DNA from: Mycolicibacter virginiensis
GTDB taxonomy: Bacteria > Actinomycetota > Actinomycetes > Mycobacteriales > Mycobacteriaceae
Direction: 5' to 3'
Assembly (NCBI RefSeq): GCF_022374935.2
Contig: NZ_CP092430.2
Location: forward strand, 4,916,143 to 4,980,142
DNA length: 64,000 nucleotides
Below are positions 49,403-58,014 of the stretch, piece after piece. Position numbers and translations under genes: made by a program. The stretch's first letter is position 1. Each line of letters starts with the position of its first letter. The notes below the pieces were generated by a model that saw only the letters and a list, made by a program, of their open reading frames with translations, did not search any database and was not told the origin of the DNA.

Positions 49403-52400
49403 GCACGCCGGCCCAGCAACCCGCACGCCCCGAGCTGACCGACGCCGCCGTGGTGTCGCGCTCCTGGGGGATGGCTTTGGCGACCCTGGTCAGCCGCATC
49501 ACCGGGTTCGTCCGGGTGGTCCTGTTGGCGGCGATCCTGGGGGCCGCACTGTCGAGCGCCTTCTCGGTGGCCAACCAGCTGCCGAACCAGATCGCCGCCC
49601 TGGTGCTGGAGGCGACGTTCACCGCGATCTTCGTACCGGTGCTGGCCCGAGCCGAACGCGACGACGCCGACGGCGGCGCCGCATTTGTGCGTCGGCTGGT
49701 CACGCTGGCCACCGCCCTGCTGCTGGCCACCACCGTCATCTCGGTGGCGGCGGCACCGCTGCTGGTGCGGTTGATGCTGGGCGGCGACCCTCAGGTCAAC
49801 GAGCCGCTGACCATCGCGTTCGCCTATCTGCTGCTGCCCCAGGTGATCTGCTACGGGTTGTCCTCGGTGTTCATGGCAATCCTGAACACCCGCAACATCT
49901 TCGGGGCCCCTGCCTGGGCGCCGGTGGTCAACAACGTCGTCGCGATCGCCACCCTGGTGGTCTACCTGCTGGTGCCGGGGGAACTGTCGGTCGACCCGGT
50001 GCGGATGGGCAACGCCAAGCTGCTGGTACTTGGCCTCGGCACCACGGCCGGCGTCGTCGCCCAGACCGCCGTTCTGCTGGTGGCGATCCGGCGGGAGCGG
50101 ATCAGCCTGCGCCCGCTGTGGGGAATCGATGACCGGCTCAAGCGTTTCGGCACGATGGCCTCGGCGATGGTGCTCTACGTCTTGATCAGCCAGGTCGGCC
50201 TGGTGGTGACCAATCAGATCGCCAGCACCGCCGCCGCGTCCGGCCCGGCCATCTACTACTACGCCTGGCTGTTACTGCAGCTGCCGTTCGGCATGATCGG
50301 CGTGACGGTGCTGACCGTGGTGATGCCCCGGCTGAGCCGCAACGCTGCCGCCGGCGACGATCCCGCGGTGCTGGCCGACCTGTCCCTGGCCACGCGGCTG
50401 ATGATGATCACCCTCATTCCGATCGTGGCGCTGATGACCGTGGGCGGCCCGGCGATCGGCAGCGCGCTGTTCGCCTACGGCAACTTCGGCAACGTCGACG
50501 CGGGGTTCCTCGGCGCCGCGGTGGCGATGTCGGCCTTCACGTTGATCCCCTACGCCATGGTGCTGTTGCAGCTGCGGGTGTTCTACGCCCGGGAGCAACC
50601 GTGGACTCCCATCGCCATCATCGTGGTGATCACCGCGGTGAAGATCGCCGCGTCGGTGGCAGCCCCGCACCTGACCGATAACCCCGATCTGGTGGCGGCC
50701 TACCTCGGACTGGCCAATGGTCTGGGCTTTCTGGCGGGCGCGATCGTCGGGCACGTGCTGCTGCGGCGCTCGCTGCGTCCAATCAGTGGCCGACTGCTGG
50801 GACCGGACGTGATCCGCACCGTGCTGGTGACGCTGACGGCGTCGCTGCTGGCCGGGCTGGTCGCCGAGGTGCTGGATCGAGTGCTGGGCCTGCGACTGCT
50901 GACCGACCACGGCGCAGCGGGATCGATGCTGCGCCTACTGGTGATGACGCTGGTGATGTTGCCCATCATCGGGGCGGTCATGGTTCGCGCCGAGGTGCCC
51001 GAGGCGGTCGCCGCCCTGGCCGCGGTGCGCCGAAAAATCGGTGCCGGCGTAGCCCAGATCGGCCTGCCGAACCCGGCATCTCCCGATACGAGCGTCCCGT
51101 ACGCTGAGCACAACCGTTTGCCCACAGCCAGCGGGGACGTCCCGAACGATCCCGCTGCGCACACGCCGCCGGCGCACATCGCCGGTGGCCGGACACCGAA
51201 AGGCGCGGAGGTGGCCGACATTCCTTCCGAGGGCGCCGGGTCTCGGGCCGCGTCGCGGACCGTTGCTCCGCAGCAGTCTCAGCGGGCCGCCGAGACCCCC
51301 GAGTCAGCCGGCAACGACAGCTTGCTGACACCGGGGCTGAGCATTGCCGGCGGCCGCTACCGGCTGCTGGTACGCCACGGCGGCACCTCGGTGCTGCAGT
51401 TCTGGCAGGCCCTGGACACGGCGCTGGATCGGCAAGTCGCGCTGACGTTCGTCGACCCGAATCAGACGATGGACGATGACCAGCTCACCGGCGTGCTGTC
51501 GCGTACCCAGCGGCTCAGCCAGATCACCCTGCCCGGTATCGCCCGGGTGCTTGACGTGGTGCGCGTGGGTGCGGGCGGGCTGGTGGTCTCCGAATGGGTG
51601 CGCGGCGCCTCGCTGCAGGAGGTGGCCGGTACCGCGCCGTCACCGATCGGTGCCGCCCGCGCGATCCGGTCGTTGGCCACCGCGGCCGAATCCGCCCACC
51701 AGAATGGCGTGGCCCTGTCGATCGACCACCCGGCCCGGGTCCGGGTCAGCATCGACGGCGACGTCACCCTGGCCTTCCCCGCCACGTTGCCGGACACCAA
51801 GCCCGAGGACGACATCCGCGGGATCGGCGCCACTTTGTATGCGCTGCTGGTCAACCGGTGGCCGTTGGCCGACGCCGGCGCCGACGTGGGACTGGAGCCC
51901 GCCGACCGCGACGAGACCGGGAACCCGGTCAAACCCGACGCGATCAACCCGGACATCCCGTTCCAGATCGCTGCGGCAGCCAGCCATGCGATCCAGCCCG
52001 ACGGCGGGATCCGCGGCGCGTCGACGCTGTCGAACCTGCTGCAGCAGGCCACCGCCCTGCACGAGCAGACCGAGTTGTTGGGTGCGGTCGGTGACGAGGC
52101 ACCCGCGCCCCGTCCGGCACCGGCACCACCGGACGCCGAGACGCGCGCCGAGCGGCGCCGCCGGGTGCTGATCGGTCTGGGCATCGGCGGGGCCGTCATC
52201 CTGGTCGCCCTGCTGGTGCTAGCCTCGGTGCTCAACCGGATCTTCGGCGACGTCAACGGGTTGGACAAGACCGAACTGGGCTTGAGCAGTCCGTCGGCGT
52301 CGTCACAGACGGGCACCTCCGGACCCAGCGGCATCGTGAAGCCGGTGCAGGTGACGGTGTTCTCCCCCGGCGGCGAGGCAGACCGGCCCCAGGATGCCGG

Positions 52401-52779
52401 TCTGGCTATCGACGGCAATCCGGCCACGGCTTGGTCGACGGACACCTACTCCGACCCGGTGCCCTTCCCGAACTTCAAGAACGGGGTCGGGCTGATGCTG
52501 CAACTGCCCAAGCCCACCGTGATCGGCACGGTCACGCTGAACGTGTCCAGCACCGGGACCCGAGTGGAGCTGCGCTCCTCTTCGACGCCCAAGCCCTCTC
52601 GCCTCGAGGACACCACCCTGTTGGCCCCGGCGAAGGCGCTGCAGCCCGGTTCCAACAAGATCACGGCCGACTCGGCGTCGCCGACGTCGAACCTGCTGGT
52701 GTGGATCTCCACGATGGGCAACACCGGGGGCGAAAGCCGCACCCAGATCTCTGAGATCACCGTGCAGGGCGCGTCCTAG
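49399..52779 (+). CDS. murJ: MurJ/MviN lipid II flippase fused to pseudokinase and exported C-terminal domain
   Basis: A 1126-residue fusion as in Rv3910. Residues 1 to about 520 form the MOP-superfamily flippase (SWGMALATLVSRITGFVR, then about 14 helices) that moves lipid II. About 640-900 is a pseudokinase domain (RLLVRHGGTSVLQFWQALD) which in M. tuberculosis is phosphorylated by PknB and then bound by FhaA. A single helix (about 915-937) leads to an exported discoidin-like domain (DRPQDAGLAIDGNPATAW). The catalytic kinase residues are missing, as is normal for this protein. It overlaps Rv3909 by GTGA. Confidence 0.93.
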   Translation: MSTPAQQPARPELTDAAVVSRSWGMALATLVSRITGFVRVVLLAAILGAALSSAFSVANQLPNQIAALVLEATFTAIFVPVLARAERDDADGGAAFVRRLVTLATALLLATTVISVAAAPLLVRLMLGGDPQVNEPLTIAFAYLLLPQVICYGLSSVFMAILNTRNIFGAPAWAPVVNNVVAIATLVVYLLVPGELSVDPVRMGNAKLLVLGLGTTAGVVAQTAVLLVAIRRERISLRPLWGIDDRLKRFGTMASAMVLYVLISQVGLVVTNQIASTAAASGPAIYYYAWLLLQLPFGMIGVTVLTVVMPRLSRNAAAGDDPAVLADLSLATRLMMITLIPIVALMTVGGPAIGSALFAYGNFGNVDAGFLGAAVAMSAFTLIPYAMVLLQLRVFYAREQPWTPIAIIVVITAVKIAASVAAPHLTDNPDLVAAYLGLANGLGFLAGAIVGHVLLRRSLRPISGRLLGPDVIRTVLVTLTASLLAGLVAEVLDRVLGLRLLTDHGAAGSMLRLLVMTLVMLPIIGAVMVRAEVPEAVAALAAVRRKIGAGVAQIGLPNPASPDTSVPYAEHNRLPTASGDVPNDPAAHTPPAHIAGGRTPKGAEVADIPSEGAGSRAASRTVAPQQSQRAAETPESAGNDSLLTPGLSIAGGRYRLLVRHGGTSVLQFWQALDTALDRQVALTFVDPNQTMDDDQLTGVLSRTQRLSQITLPGIARVLDVVRVGAGGLVVSEWVRGASLQEVAGTAPSPIGAARAIRSLATAAESAHQNGVALSIDHPARVRVSIDGDVTLAFPATLPDTKPEDDIRGIGATLYALLVNRWPLADAGADVGLEPADRDETGNPVKPDAINPDIPFQIAAAASHAIQPDGGIRGASTLSNLLQQATALHEQTELLGAVGDEAPAPRPAPAPPDAETRAERRRRVLIGLGIGGAVILVALLVLASVLNRIFGDVNGLDKTELGLSSPSASSQTGTSGPSGIVKPVQVTVFSPGGEADRPQDAGLAIDGNPATAWSTDTYSDPVPFPNFKNGVGLMLQLPKPTVIGTVTLNVSSTGTRVELRSSSTPKPSRLEDTTLLAPAKALQPGSNKITADSASPTSNLLVWISTMGNTGGESRTQISEITVQGAS

Positions 52780-52872
52780 GCGATCGATCAGGGCGAAGCG
52801 GGTCGCCGTGATGGCGCCGCTAGCCTGTGCACAGCTCGGTTGAGGTGAAGTGCCCACGGGGTCGCCGCTGGT

Positions 52873-52878
52873 TACTGT
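52873..52878 (+). promoter_or_regulatory. -10 element of sigM, near-leaderless start
   Basis: TACTGT ends 6 nt before the sigM ATG at 52885, so transcription would begin at or within a base of the start codon. Confidence 0.4.
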
Positions 52879-52884
52879 CCGCCC

Positions 52885-53508
52885 ATGGGGCACCCGGACC
52901 GCAGCGACGCCGAGCTGTTGGCCGCGCATGTCGCCGGTGACCGCTACGCGTTCGGCGAGCTCTATGGCCGCCACCACCGCCGGCTGCGCCGGTTGGCCCG
53001 GCTCACCACCGGGTGTCCGGAAGACGCGGAGGATGCGCTGCAGGAGGCGATGTTGTCGGCACATCGGGCGGCGGGAACGTTTCGCAACAACGCCGCCGTC
53101 GGCAGTTGGCTGCACCGGATCGTGATCAACGCCTGCCTGGATCGCTTGCGCCGCAACAAGATCCCTTACACCGAACTGCTCGTCACCCACGCCACTGTCG
53201 GAGATCACACCGCCGCGGTAGAGACGGCGCTGGAAGTGCGCGCGGCGCTGTCCCGGTTGCCCGTCGACCAGCGGGCCGCGGTGGTCGCCGTCGACATGCA
53301 GGGCTATTCGATCGCTGATGCCGCCCACGCATTCGGCGTGGCACCGGGCACCGTCAAGAGTCGCTGCGCCCGCGGTCGCGCGCGGCTGGCCGTCCTGCTC
53401 GGGCGAACCCACCACCCCGGGCCCGGCGCTGCGGTCCGGCCGGTCGGCGGCCCGATAGCCTTGGCGCCGGAGGGCGGGTTACCAGGTCGGATCGACGACT
53501 GCGCGTGA
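52885..53508 (+). CDS. sigM: ECF sigma factor SigM
   Basis: A 207-residue ECF sigma factor matching Rv3911. Region 2 is HVAGDRYAFGELYGRHH to WLHRIVINACLDRLRR and region 4 is LSRLPVDQRAAVVAVD with the helix-turn-helix SIADAAHAFGVAPGTVKSR. In M. tuberculosis SigM is controlled by the adjacent anti-sigma RsmA (Rv3912), whose cytoplasmic domain is missing here. The tail after residue 175 is Gly/Pro-rich and longer than usual. Confidence 0.92.
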   Translation: MGHPDRSDAELLAAHVAGDRYAFGELYGRHHRRLRRLARLTTGCPEDAEDALQEAMLSAHRAAGTFRNNAAVGSWLHRIVINACLDRLRRNKIPYTELLVTHATVGDHTAAVETALEVRAALSRLPVDQRAAVVAVDMQGYSIADAAHAFGVAPGTVKSRCARGRARLAVLLGRTHHPGPGAAVRPVGGPIALAPEGGLPGRIDDCA

Positions 53509-53536
53509 CGACACCAGAGCGAGCGGAAGCGGCAAT

Positions 53537-54046
53537 ATGCCAAGCGATGAGGGCGACGAACAGTCCCGGGCCCGCACCGGGCCACCGGCGCACTCGAGCC
53601 GGCCACTGCCCCCGTTACGGCGGATCGCCGCCTGGGCCGGAGGCGCCGCGGCACTGATCGCCATCGGGGTCGGCACCGCCGCGCTGATCCGGTTCCCCGG
53701 CGACACCCCCAGCGGCCACCGCTCCCTGGACGCCATCACGGTGGCCTCCGCGCCCACGGCGGTGCTGCCGCTGTCCGATCCGGAGATCCTTGAGCTCTTG
53801 GACCGTCGCCCCGACTACGGCCCGCTGACAGACCCGGCACGCCGGGCCGGCTGCCTGGCCGGACTGGGTTACCCCGCCTCAACACACGTGCTGGGAGCCC
53901 GTGAGGTCACCATCAACGGTCACCCCGGCGTGGTGCTGCTGTTGCCGGGCACGCCAGAGGGCACGATCATCGCTTTGGCGGTGGCTCCGCACTGCAGTTC
54001 CGCGGACACCGGACTGCTGGCCGACACCACCGTCCGGCGCCCCTAG
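53537..54046 (+). CDS. RsmA-like membrane protein lacking the anti-sigma domain
   Basis: A 169-residue protein matching the membrane helix and exported half of Rv3912 (RsmA): a helix at about 31-50 (AWAGGAAALIAIGVGTAALI) and the conserved PDYGPLTDPARRAGC-LAGLGYPAS and APHCSSADTGLLA. Rv3912 has about 95 further residues at its N-terminus that bind SigM; they are absent. The upstream frame closes at a TAG at 53456 and carries no substitute start. The gene lies 28 nt after sigM, so it may no longer inhibit SigM. Confidence 0.78.
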   Translation: MPSDEGDEQSRARTGPPAHSSRPLPPLRRIAAWAGGAAALIAIGVGTAALIRFPGDTPSGHRSLDAITVASAPTAVLPLSDPEILELLDRRPDYGPLTDPARRAGCLAGLGYPASTHVLGAREVTINGHPGVVLLLPGTPEGTIIALAVAPHCSSADTGLLADTTVRRP

Positions 54047-54077
54047 ACGCCGGCAGGACCCGGCAGTAGCGACCTGG

Positions 54078-54103
54078 GGAACATCGCCGCCTACGCTGAC
54101 GTT
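54078..54103 (+). promoter_or_regulatory. SigH-type promoter of trxB-trxC
   Basis: GGAAC at 54078-54082 and CGTT at 54100-54103 are separated by 17 nt, matching the GGAAY-N16-18-CGTT promoter used by SigH. In M. tuberculosis trxB2-trxC is a SigH target. The start codon of trxB follows at 54146. Confidence 0.65.
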
Positions 54104-54145
54104 GCTAGCCCCAGTAACCAGATCCCCCGCGCGGAAAGGCCCTCG

Positions 54146-55147
54146 ATGTCTGAGACACCATCCACCCACGATGTGATCATCATCGGTTCCGGCCCGGCCG
54201 GGTACACCGCCGCGATCTACGCCGCCCGGGCGCAACTGGCCCCGCTGGTCTTCGAGGGGACCGCCTTCGGCGGTGCGCTGATGACCACCACCGAGGTAGA
54301 GAACTTCCCCGGCTTCCGCAACGGCATCATGGGCCCGGAGCTGATGGACGAGATGCGCGAGCAGGCGCTGCGCTTCGGCGCTGACCTGCGCATGGAGGAC
54401 ATCGAATCGGTGGATCTGGATGGGCAAGTCAAGACCGTGGTCACCGCCGACGGCGAGACACACCGGGCCCGCGCGGTCATCTTGGCCATGGGCGCAGCCG
54501 CCCGCTACCTGAACATCCCCGGTGAGCAGGAACTGCTCGGCCGCGGGGTGAGCTCGTGTGCCACCTGCGACGGGTTCTTCTTCCGCGACCAGGACATCGC
54601 CGTGATCGGCGGCGGCGACTCCGCGATGGAGGAGGCCACCTTCTTGACCCGCTTCGCCCGCAGCGTGACGTTGGTGCACCGCCGTGACGAGTTCCGCGCC
54701 TCGAAGATCATGCTCAACCGGGCCCGCGAGAACGACAAGATCCGTTTCCTCACCAACAGCGTCCCGGTGGCCGTGGAGGGTGAGGCGACCGTGACCGGGC
54801 TGCGGGTGCGCGACACCGAGACCGGCGCGGAAACCACGCTGCCGGTGACCGGCGTGTTCGTCGCGATCGGCCACGACCCCCGCTCGGCGCTGGTACGGGG
54901 CGCCGTCGACCTGGACCCGGACGGCTACGTACGAGTCCAGCAGCCGAGTTCCCGCACCTCCTTGGAGGGGGTCTTCGCGGCCGGCGACCTGGTGGACCGC
55001 ACCTACCGGCAGGCGATCACCGCGGCCGGAACCGGCTGCGCGGCCGCCATCGACGCCGAACGCTGGCTGGCAGAATCCGAAGACTCGGCCGATACAGCCG
55101 AAGCCCACGACAGCGGTACTGAAACCTTGATGGGAGCACCACAGTGA
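54146..55147 (+). CDS. trxB: Thioredoxin reductase
   Basis: A 333-residue flavoprotein reducing thioredoxin with NADPH. It has two Rossmann segments ([16 protein letters not shown] and [12 protein letters not shown]) flanking the redox pair CATC ([10 protein letters not shown]). It matches TrxB2 (Rv3913). GGAAAGG precedes the ATG. Its stop overlaps the trxC GTG start. Confidence 0.96.
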   Translation: MSETPSTHDVIIIGSGPAGYTAAIYAARAQLAPLVFEGTAFGGALMTTTEVENFPGFRNGIMGPELMDEMREQALRFGADLRMEDIESVDLDGQVKTVVTADGETHRARAVILAMGAAARYLNIPGEQELLGRGVSSCATCDGFFFRDQDIAVIGGGDSAMEEATFLTRFARSVTLVHRRDEFRASKIMLNRARENDKIRFLTNSVPVAVEGEATVTGLRVRDTETGAETTLPVTGVFVAIGHDPRSALVRGAVDLDPDGYVRVQQPSSRTSLEGVFAAGDLVDRTYRQAITAAGTGCAAAIDAERWLAESEDSADTAEAHDSGTETLMGAPQ

Positions 55148-55488
55148 CCGACAACCGCACGAACGACCACGCCACGGTGAACGTCTCCGACGCCACCTTC
55201 GCCGCCGACGTACTGGCCAGCAGTAAGCCCGTGCTGGTGGACTTCTGGGCGACCTGGTGCGGGCCCTGCAAGATGGTGGCCCCGGTACTGGAGGAGATCG
55301 CCGCCGAGCAGGCTGATCAGCTCACCGTCGCCAAGCTCGACGTGGACGCCAACCCGGACACCGCGCGGGACTTCAACGTGGTCTCGATCCCCACCTTGAT
55401 CCTGTTCAAGGACGGTCAGCCGGTGAAGCGGATCGTCGGGGCCAAGGGCAAAGCCGCACTGCTGCGGGAGCTCGCAGACGCGACCTAG
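55144..55488 (+). CDS. trxC: Thioredoxin
   Basis: A 114-residue thioredoxin with the active site WCGPCK and the cis-Pro segment SIPTLILF; reduced by TrxB encoded directly upstream. It matches TrxC (Rv3914). The GTG at 55144 overlaps the trxB stop as GTGA. Confidence 0.96.
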   Translation: MTDNRTNDHATVNVSDATFAADVLASSKPVLVDFWATWCGPCKMVAPVLEEIAAEQADQLTVAKLDVDANPDTARDFNVVSIPTLILFKDGQPVKRIVGAKGKAALLRELADAT

Positions 55489-55517
55489 CGGTTCCGGGCA
55501 CTGCCCGACACGCTTGT

Positions 55518-55529
55518 GAGCCTCGGCTC
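55518..55529 (+). terminator. Weak hairpin after trxC
   Basis: GAGCC-TC-GGCTC forms a 5-bp stem with a 2-nt loop, 30 nt after the trxC stop, and a CTTTTG run follows about 9 nt on. It may end the trxB-trxC transcript, but the stem is short. Confidence 0.3.
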
Positions 55530-55655
55530 TCAGGTGACTTTTGTTGCCTTGCCGTTTTCGAAAATTGGCCGGGGATCTGAGACAATTCTGGCTAATCTGC
55601 TGGCAACCACCAGCACGGTTCCACTGCCAACAGCGACAACCGGAGGGGCTCAGTA

Positions 55656-56876
55656 ATGTCGGGTCGGCATCGCGGCACCGAGCAGGGCCTGCGTCGTGGC
55701 GACCGCAGCGGTGCCGTAGTGGAGATCCGAGCAGCGCTGGCCGCGCTCGGGCTGGTGGACAGCCCCGACGCGGATCTGAGCACCGGCAAACACGTCGCCC
55801 TGGACGTCTTCGACGAAGCCCTGGATCAGGCCGTGCGGGCCTTTCAGCAGCAGCGTGGCCTGCTCGTCGACGGCGTGATCGGCGAGGCGACCTACCGTGC
55901 GCTCAAGGAGGCGTCCTACCGACTGGGCGCCCGCATTCTCAACCACCAGTTCGGGGCGCCGATGTACGGCGACGACGTCGCCACGCTGCAGGCGCGCCTG
56001 CAGGATCTGGGCTTCTACACCGGTCTGGTCGACGGCTACTTCGGTATCCAGACGCACAACGCGTTGATGTCCTATCAGCGTGAGTACGGTTTGTACGCCG
56101 ACGGTATCTGCGGGCCGGAAACGTTGCGCTCCTTGAACTTTCTGGCCTCGCGGGTGACCGGCGGTTCGCCGCACGCGATCCGCGAGGAGGAACTGGTGCG
56201 GCGGTCCGGACCCCGGCTGTCCGGCAAACGGATCGTCATCGACCCAGGCCGTGGCGGTCGTGACCACGGGCTGATCATCCAGACTCCGTCAGGACCGATC
56301 AGTGAAGCAGATATCTTGTGGGACTTGGCAAGTCGTTTGGAGGGCCGGATGACGGCCATCGGGATGGACACCTTCCTGTCCCGTCCCAGCGGCCGCAACC
56401 CCTCGGACGCCGAACGCGCTGCGACCGCCAACGCGGTGGGCGCCGACCTGATGATCAGCCTGCGCTGCGCCACCCACGTCAGCCCGGCGGCCAACGGCGT
56501 GGCGTCCTTTCACTTCGGCAACTCGCATGGCTCGGTGTCCACCATCGGCCGCAACCTCGCCGACTTCATTCAGCGAGAGATCGTGGCCCGCACCGGATTA
56601 CAGGACTGCCGGGCGCACGGTCGGACCTGGGACCTGCTGCGCCTGACCCGCATGCCGACCGTCGAGGTCGACGTCGGTTACATCACCAGCCCGCGTGATC
56701 GCGGGATGCTGGCCTCCCCCGCTAATCGCGATGCCATCGCCGAAGGAATGCTCGCCGCGGTCAAACGCCTCTATCTGCTGGGCAAGAACGACCGGCCCAC
56801 CGGAACCTTCACCTTCGCCGAATTGCTGGCCCACGAACTGTCGGTCGAGCGGACCGGTCAGCTCGGCGGTTCCTGA
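55656..56876 (+). CDS. cwlM: CwlM, amidase-like regulator of MurA
   Basis: A 406-residue protein matching Rv3915. Two peptidoglycan-binding-1 repeats (about 15-85 and 100-165) precede an amidase_3 fold (192-390). The segment KRIVIDPGRGG has Arg199 where active amidases have a zinc-binding His, and the final His motif is also absent (LMISLRCATH), so it is probably a pseudo-amidase. The M. tuberculosis protein stays cytosolic and, when phosphorylated by PknB near its C-terminus (the PTGTFTF segment), activates MurA. It is convergent with the Rv3916c homologue across tandem 57-bp repeats. Confidence 0.93.
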   Translation: MSGRHRGTEQGLRRGDRSGAVVEIRAALAALGLVDSPDADLSTGKHVALDVFDEALDQAVRAFQQQRGLLVDGVIGEATYRALKEASYRLGARILNHQFGAPMYGDDVATLQARLQDLGFYTGLVDGYFGIQTHNALMSYQREYGLYADGICGPETLRSLNFLASRVTGGSPHAIREEELVRRSGPRLSGKRIVIDPGRGGRDHGLIIQTPSGPISEADILWDLASRLEGRMTAIGMDTFLSRPSGRNPSDAERAATANAVGADLMISLRCATHVSPAANGVASFHFGNSHGSVSTIGRNLADFIQREIVARTGLQDCRAHGRTWDLLRLTRMPTVEVDVGYITSPRDRGMLASPANRDAIAEGMLAAVKRLYLLGKNDRPTGTFTFAELLAHELSVERTGQLGGS

Positions 56877-56880
56877 CCCG

Positions 56881-57044
56881 GCGGTTTAGTGAGGCTCGAC
56901 GCAGGAGAGCCGAAACTGAAACCGCCGCATCAACACCGCGGTTTAGTGAGGCTCGACGCAGGAGAGCCGAAACTGGAACCGCCGCATCAACACCGCGGTT
57001 TAGTGAGGCTCGACGCAGGAGAGCCGAAGCCGGAACTGCCGCAT
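56881..57044. repeat. 57-bp hairpin repeat, three tandem copies (locus 3)
   Basis: Copies begin at 56881, 56938 and 56995, inverted relative to loci 1 and 2. Each folds with GCGGTTT pairing with AAACCGC, AGT with ACT and GGCTC with GAGCC around a GACGCAGGA-type loop. They lie in the convergent gap after cwlM. The Rv3916c homologue runs into the third copy, where it takes its stop codon. Confidence 0.92.
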
Positions 57045-57791
57045 GGATCCAGTCGCCGACCCGGACGCCGCCGGGGCGCCCACCCCGATCGGTTGCTCTA
57101 ATCGCGAGCTTTCCAACAGGCGCTCCAGCGCAGCCTCCACCTCGGCCTTCCACCCCAGGCCCTTGTCGAGTTCCAAGCGCAGCCGCGGGAAGTACCGATG
57201 CGGCGCCACCACGGTGAACCCCACGTCGGTTAAGAAGTCTGCCGCGATGATGCAGTGCTCGACCGAGCAGTCGCCGACCGCCTCCAACACCGGCGCAACG
57301 TCGGGCGGGGCGGTGTCGCCCATACCGAGTAGTTCAGAAACCTCCGCCGTGCGGCCGAAGGCCTCAAGGGCGCGGACGCCGCGTCGCATCAATTCCTCGA
57401 CCACGTGGGCGATCAGTTCGCGTGGCAGACCGTCGGCCATCGGAGCCGGATCGACGCCGATCGAAGTCAGCAGCACAGCGTCGGCCGAGACCGGCCCGGT
57501 GGGAAACCGGTGTGCCCGCGGCACGGCGCGCGGGGGCGCGTAGAGCACGTAGCCGAGGCACTGCGGATCCCCGACTCCTCGCGCGGCGGCCGACGGTGTG
57601 GCGACCTGGCCGCAGGTCCCCCACTCCAGCATCACCATCGACAGCCAGGCTTCCTTCTCGAACTCCGGATCCGAGAGGTGATCGTCGCGGCCGAGGGTGG
57701 CTGGATCGACTTCCCAGAAGACACAGCGGCGTGCGTGCTTGGGAAGCTGCTCGAAACCCTCGAGCTTCAGGGGTGCGATTCGGACAGACAC
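57000..57791 (-). CDS. GNAT-like acetyltransferase (Rv3916c homologue)
   Basis: A 263-residue protein resembling Rv3916c, with a GNAT-type core (CLGYVLYAP, AVLLTSIGV, FLTDVGFTVVAPH). The substrate is unknown. The last ~14 residues (RQFRLRLSCVEPH) and the TAA come from the 57-bp repeat, so the C-terminus differs from the ancestral one. It is convergent with cwlM and 223 bp downstream of parB, on the same strand as parAB. Confidence 0.8.
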   Translation of the reverse strand: MSVRIAPLKLEGFEQLPKHARRCVFWEVDPATLGRDDHLSDPEFEKEAWLSMVMLEWGTCGQVATPSAAARGVGDPQCLGYVLYAPPRAVPRAHRFPTGPVSADAVLLTSIGVDPAPMADGLPRELIAHVVEELMRRGVRALEAFGRTAEVSELLGMGDTAPPDVAPVLEAVGDCSVEHCIIAADFLTDVGFTVVAPHRYFPRLRLELDKGLGWKAEVEAALERLLESSRLEQPIGVGAPAASGSATGSMRQFRLRLSCVEPH

Positions 57792-57953
57792 TGGACTCCC
57801 GGTCTCAACCCGTGCTGCCGCCGACGACAGCCCCTTAAGAATAGGAGTGTCGAGCCGCCGGATGCCACTCTCGGCGCCATCCGGTGGGTCGACTCCTCCA
57901 AAAAATGAAAGCTGCTGTTAATCAACATGTTTCACTACCCTCGACGGACCCGG

Positions 57954-57975
57954 GTCACTGTACCGTCACAGTGAC
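57954..57975. promoter_or_regulatory. 8-bp perfect inverted repeat between parB and the Rv3916c homologue
   Basis: GTCACTGT-accgtc-ACAGTGAC. It may be an operator for the Rv3916c homologue or a terminator for parAB; a T-run does not follow. The rest of the 223-bp gap (57792-58014) shows a parS half-site at 57928-57935 and nothing else. Confidence 0.4.
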
Positions 57976-58014
57976 GTAACGGCCGTGTGGCCCTGGACCT
58001 GGCCGCACAACGGC

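Noticed and set aside
45982-57044. Tandem repeats considered as CRISPR arrays
   Set aside because: Copies abut without unique spacers and no cas genes are present.
56889-57101. Short frame running through the 57-bp repeats on the plus strand (RLDAGEPKL units)
   Set aside because: It exists only because the repeat period is a multiple of three; no start signal or conservation is seen.
57928-57935. TGTTTCAC as a fourth parS
   Set aside because: Only the left half of the palindrome is present; the right half (TACCCTCG) does not match.
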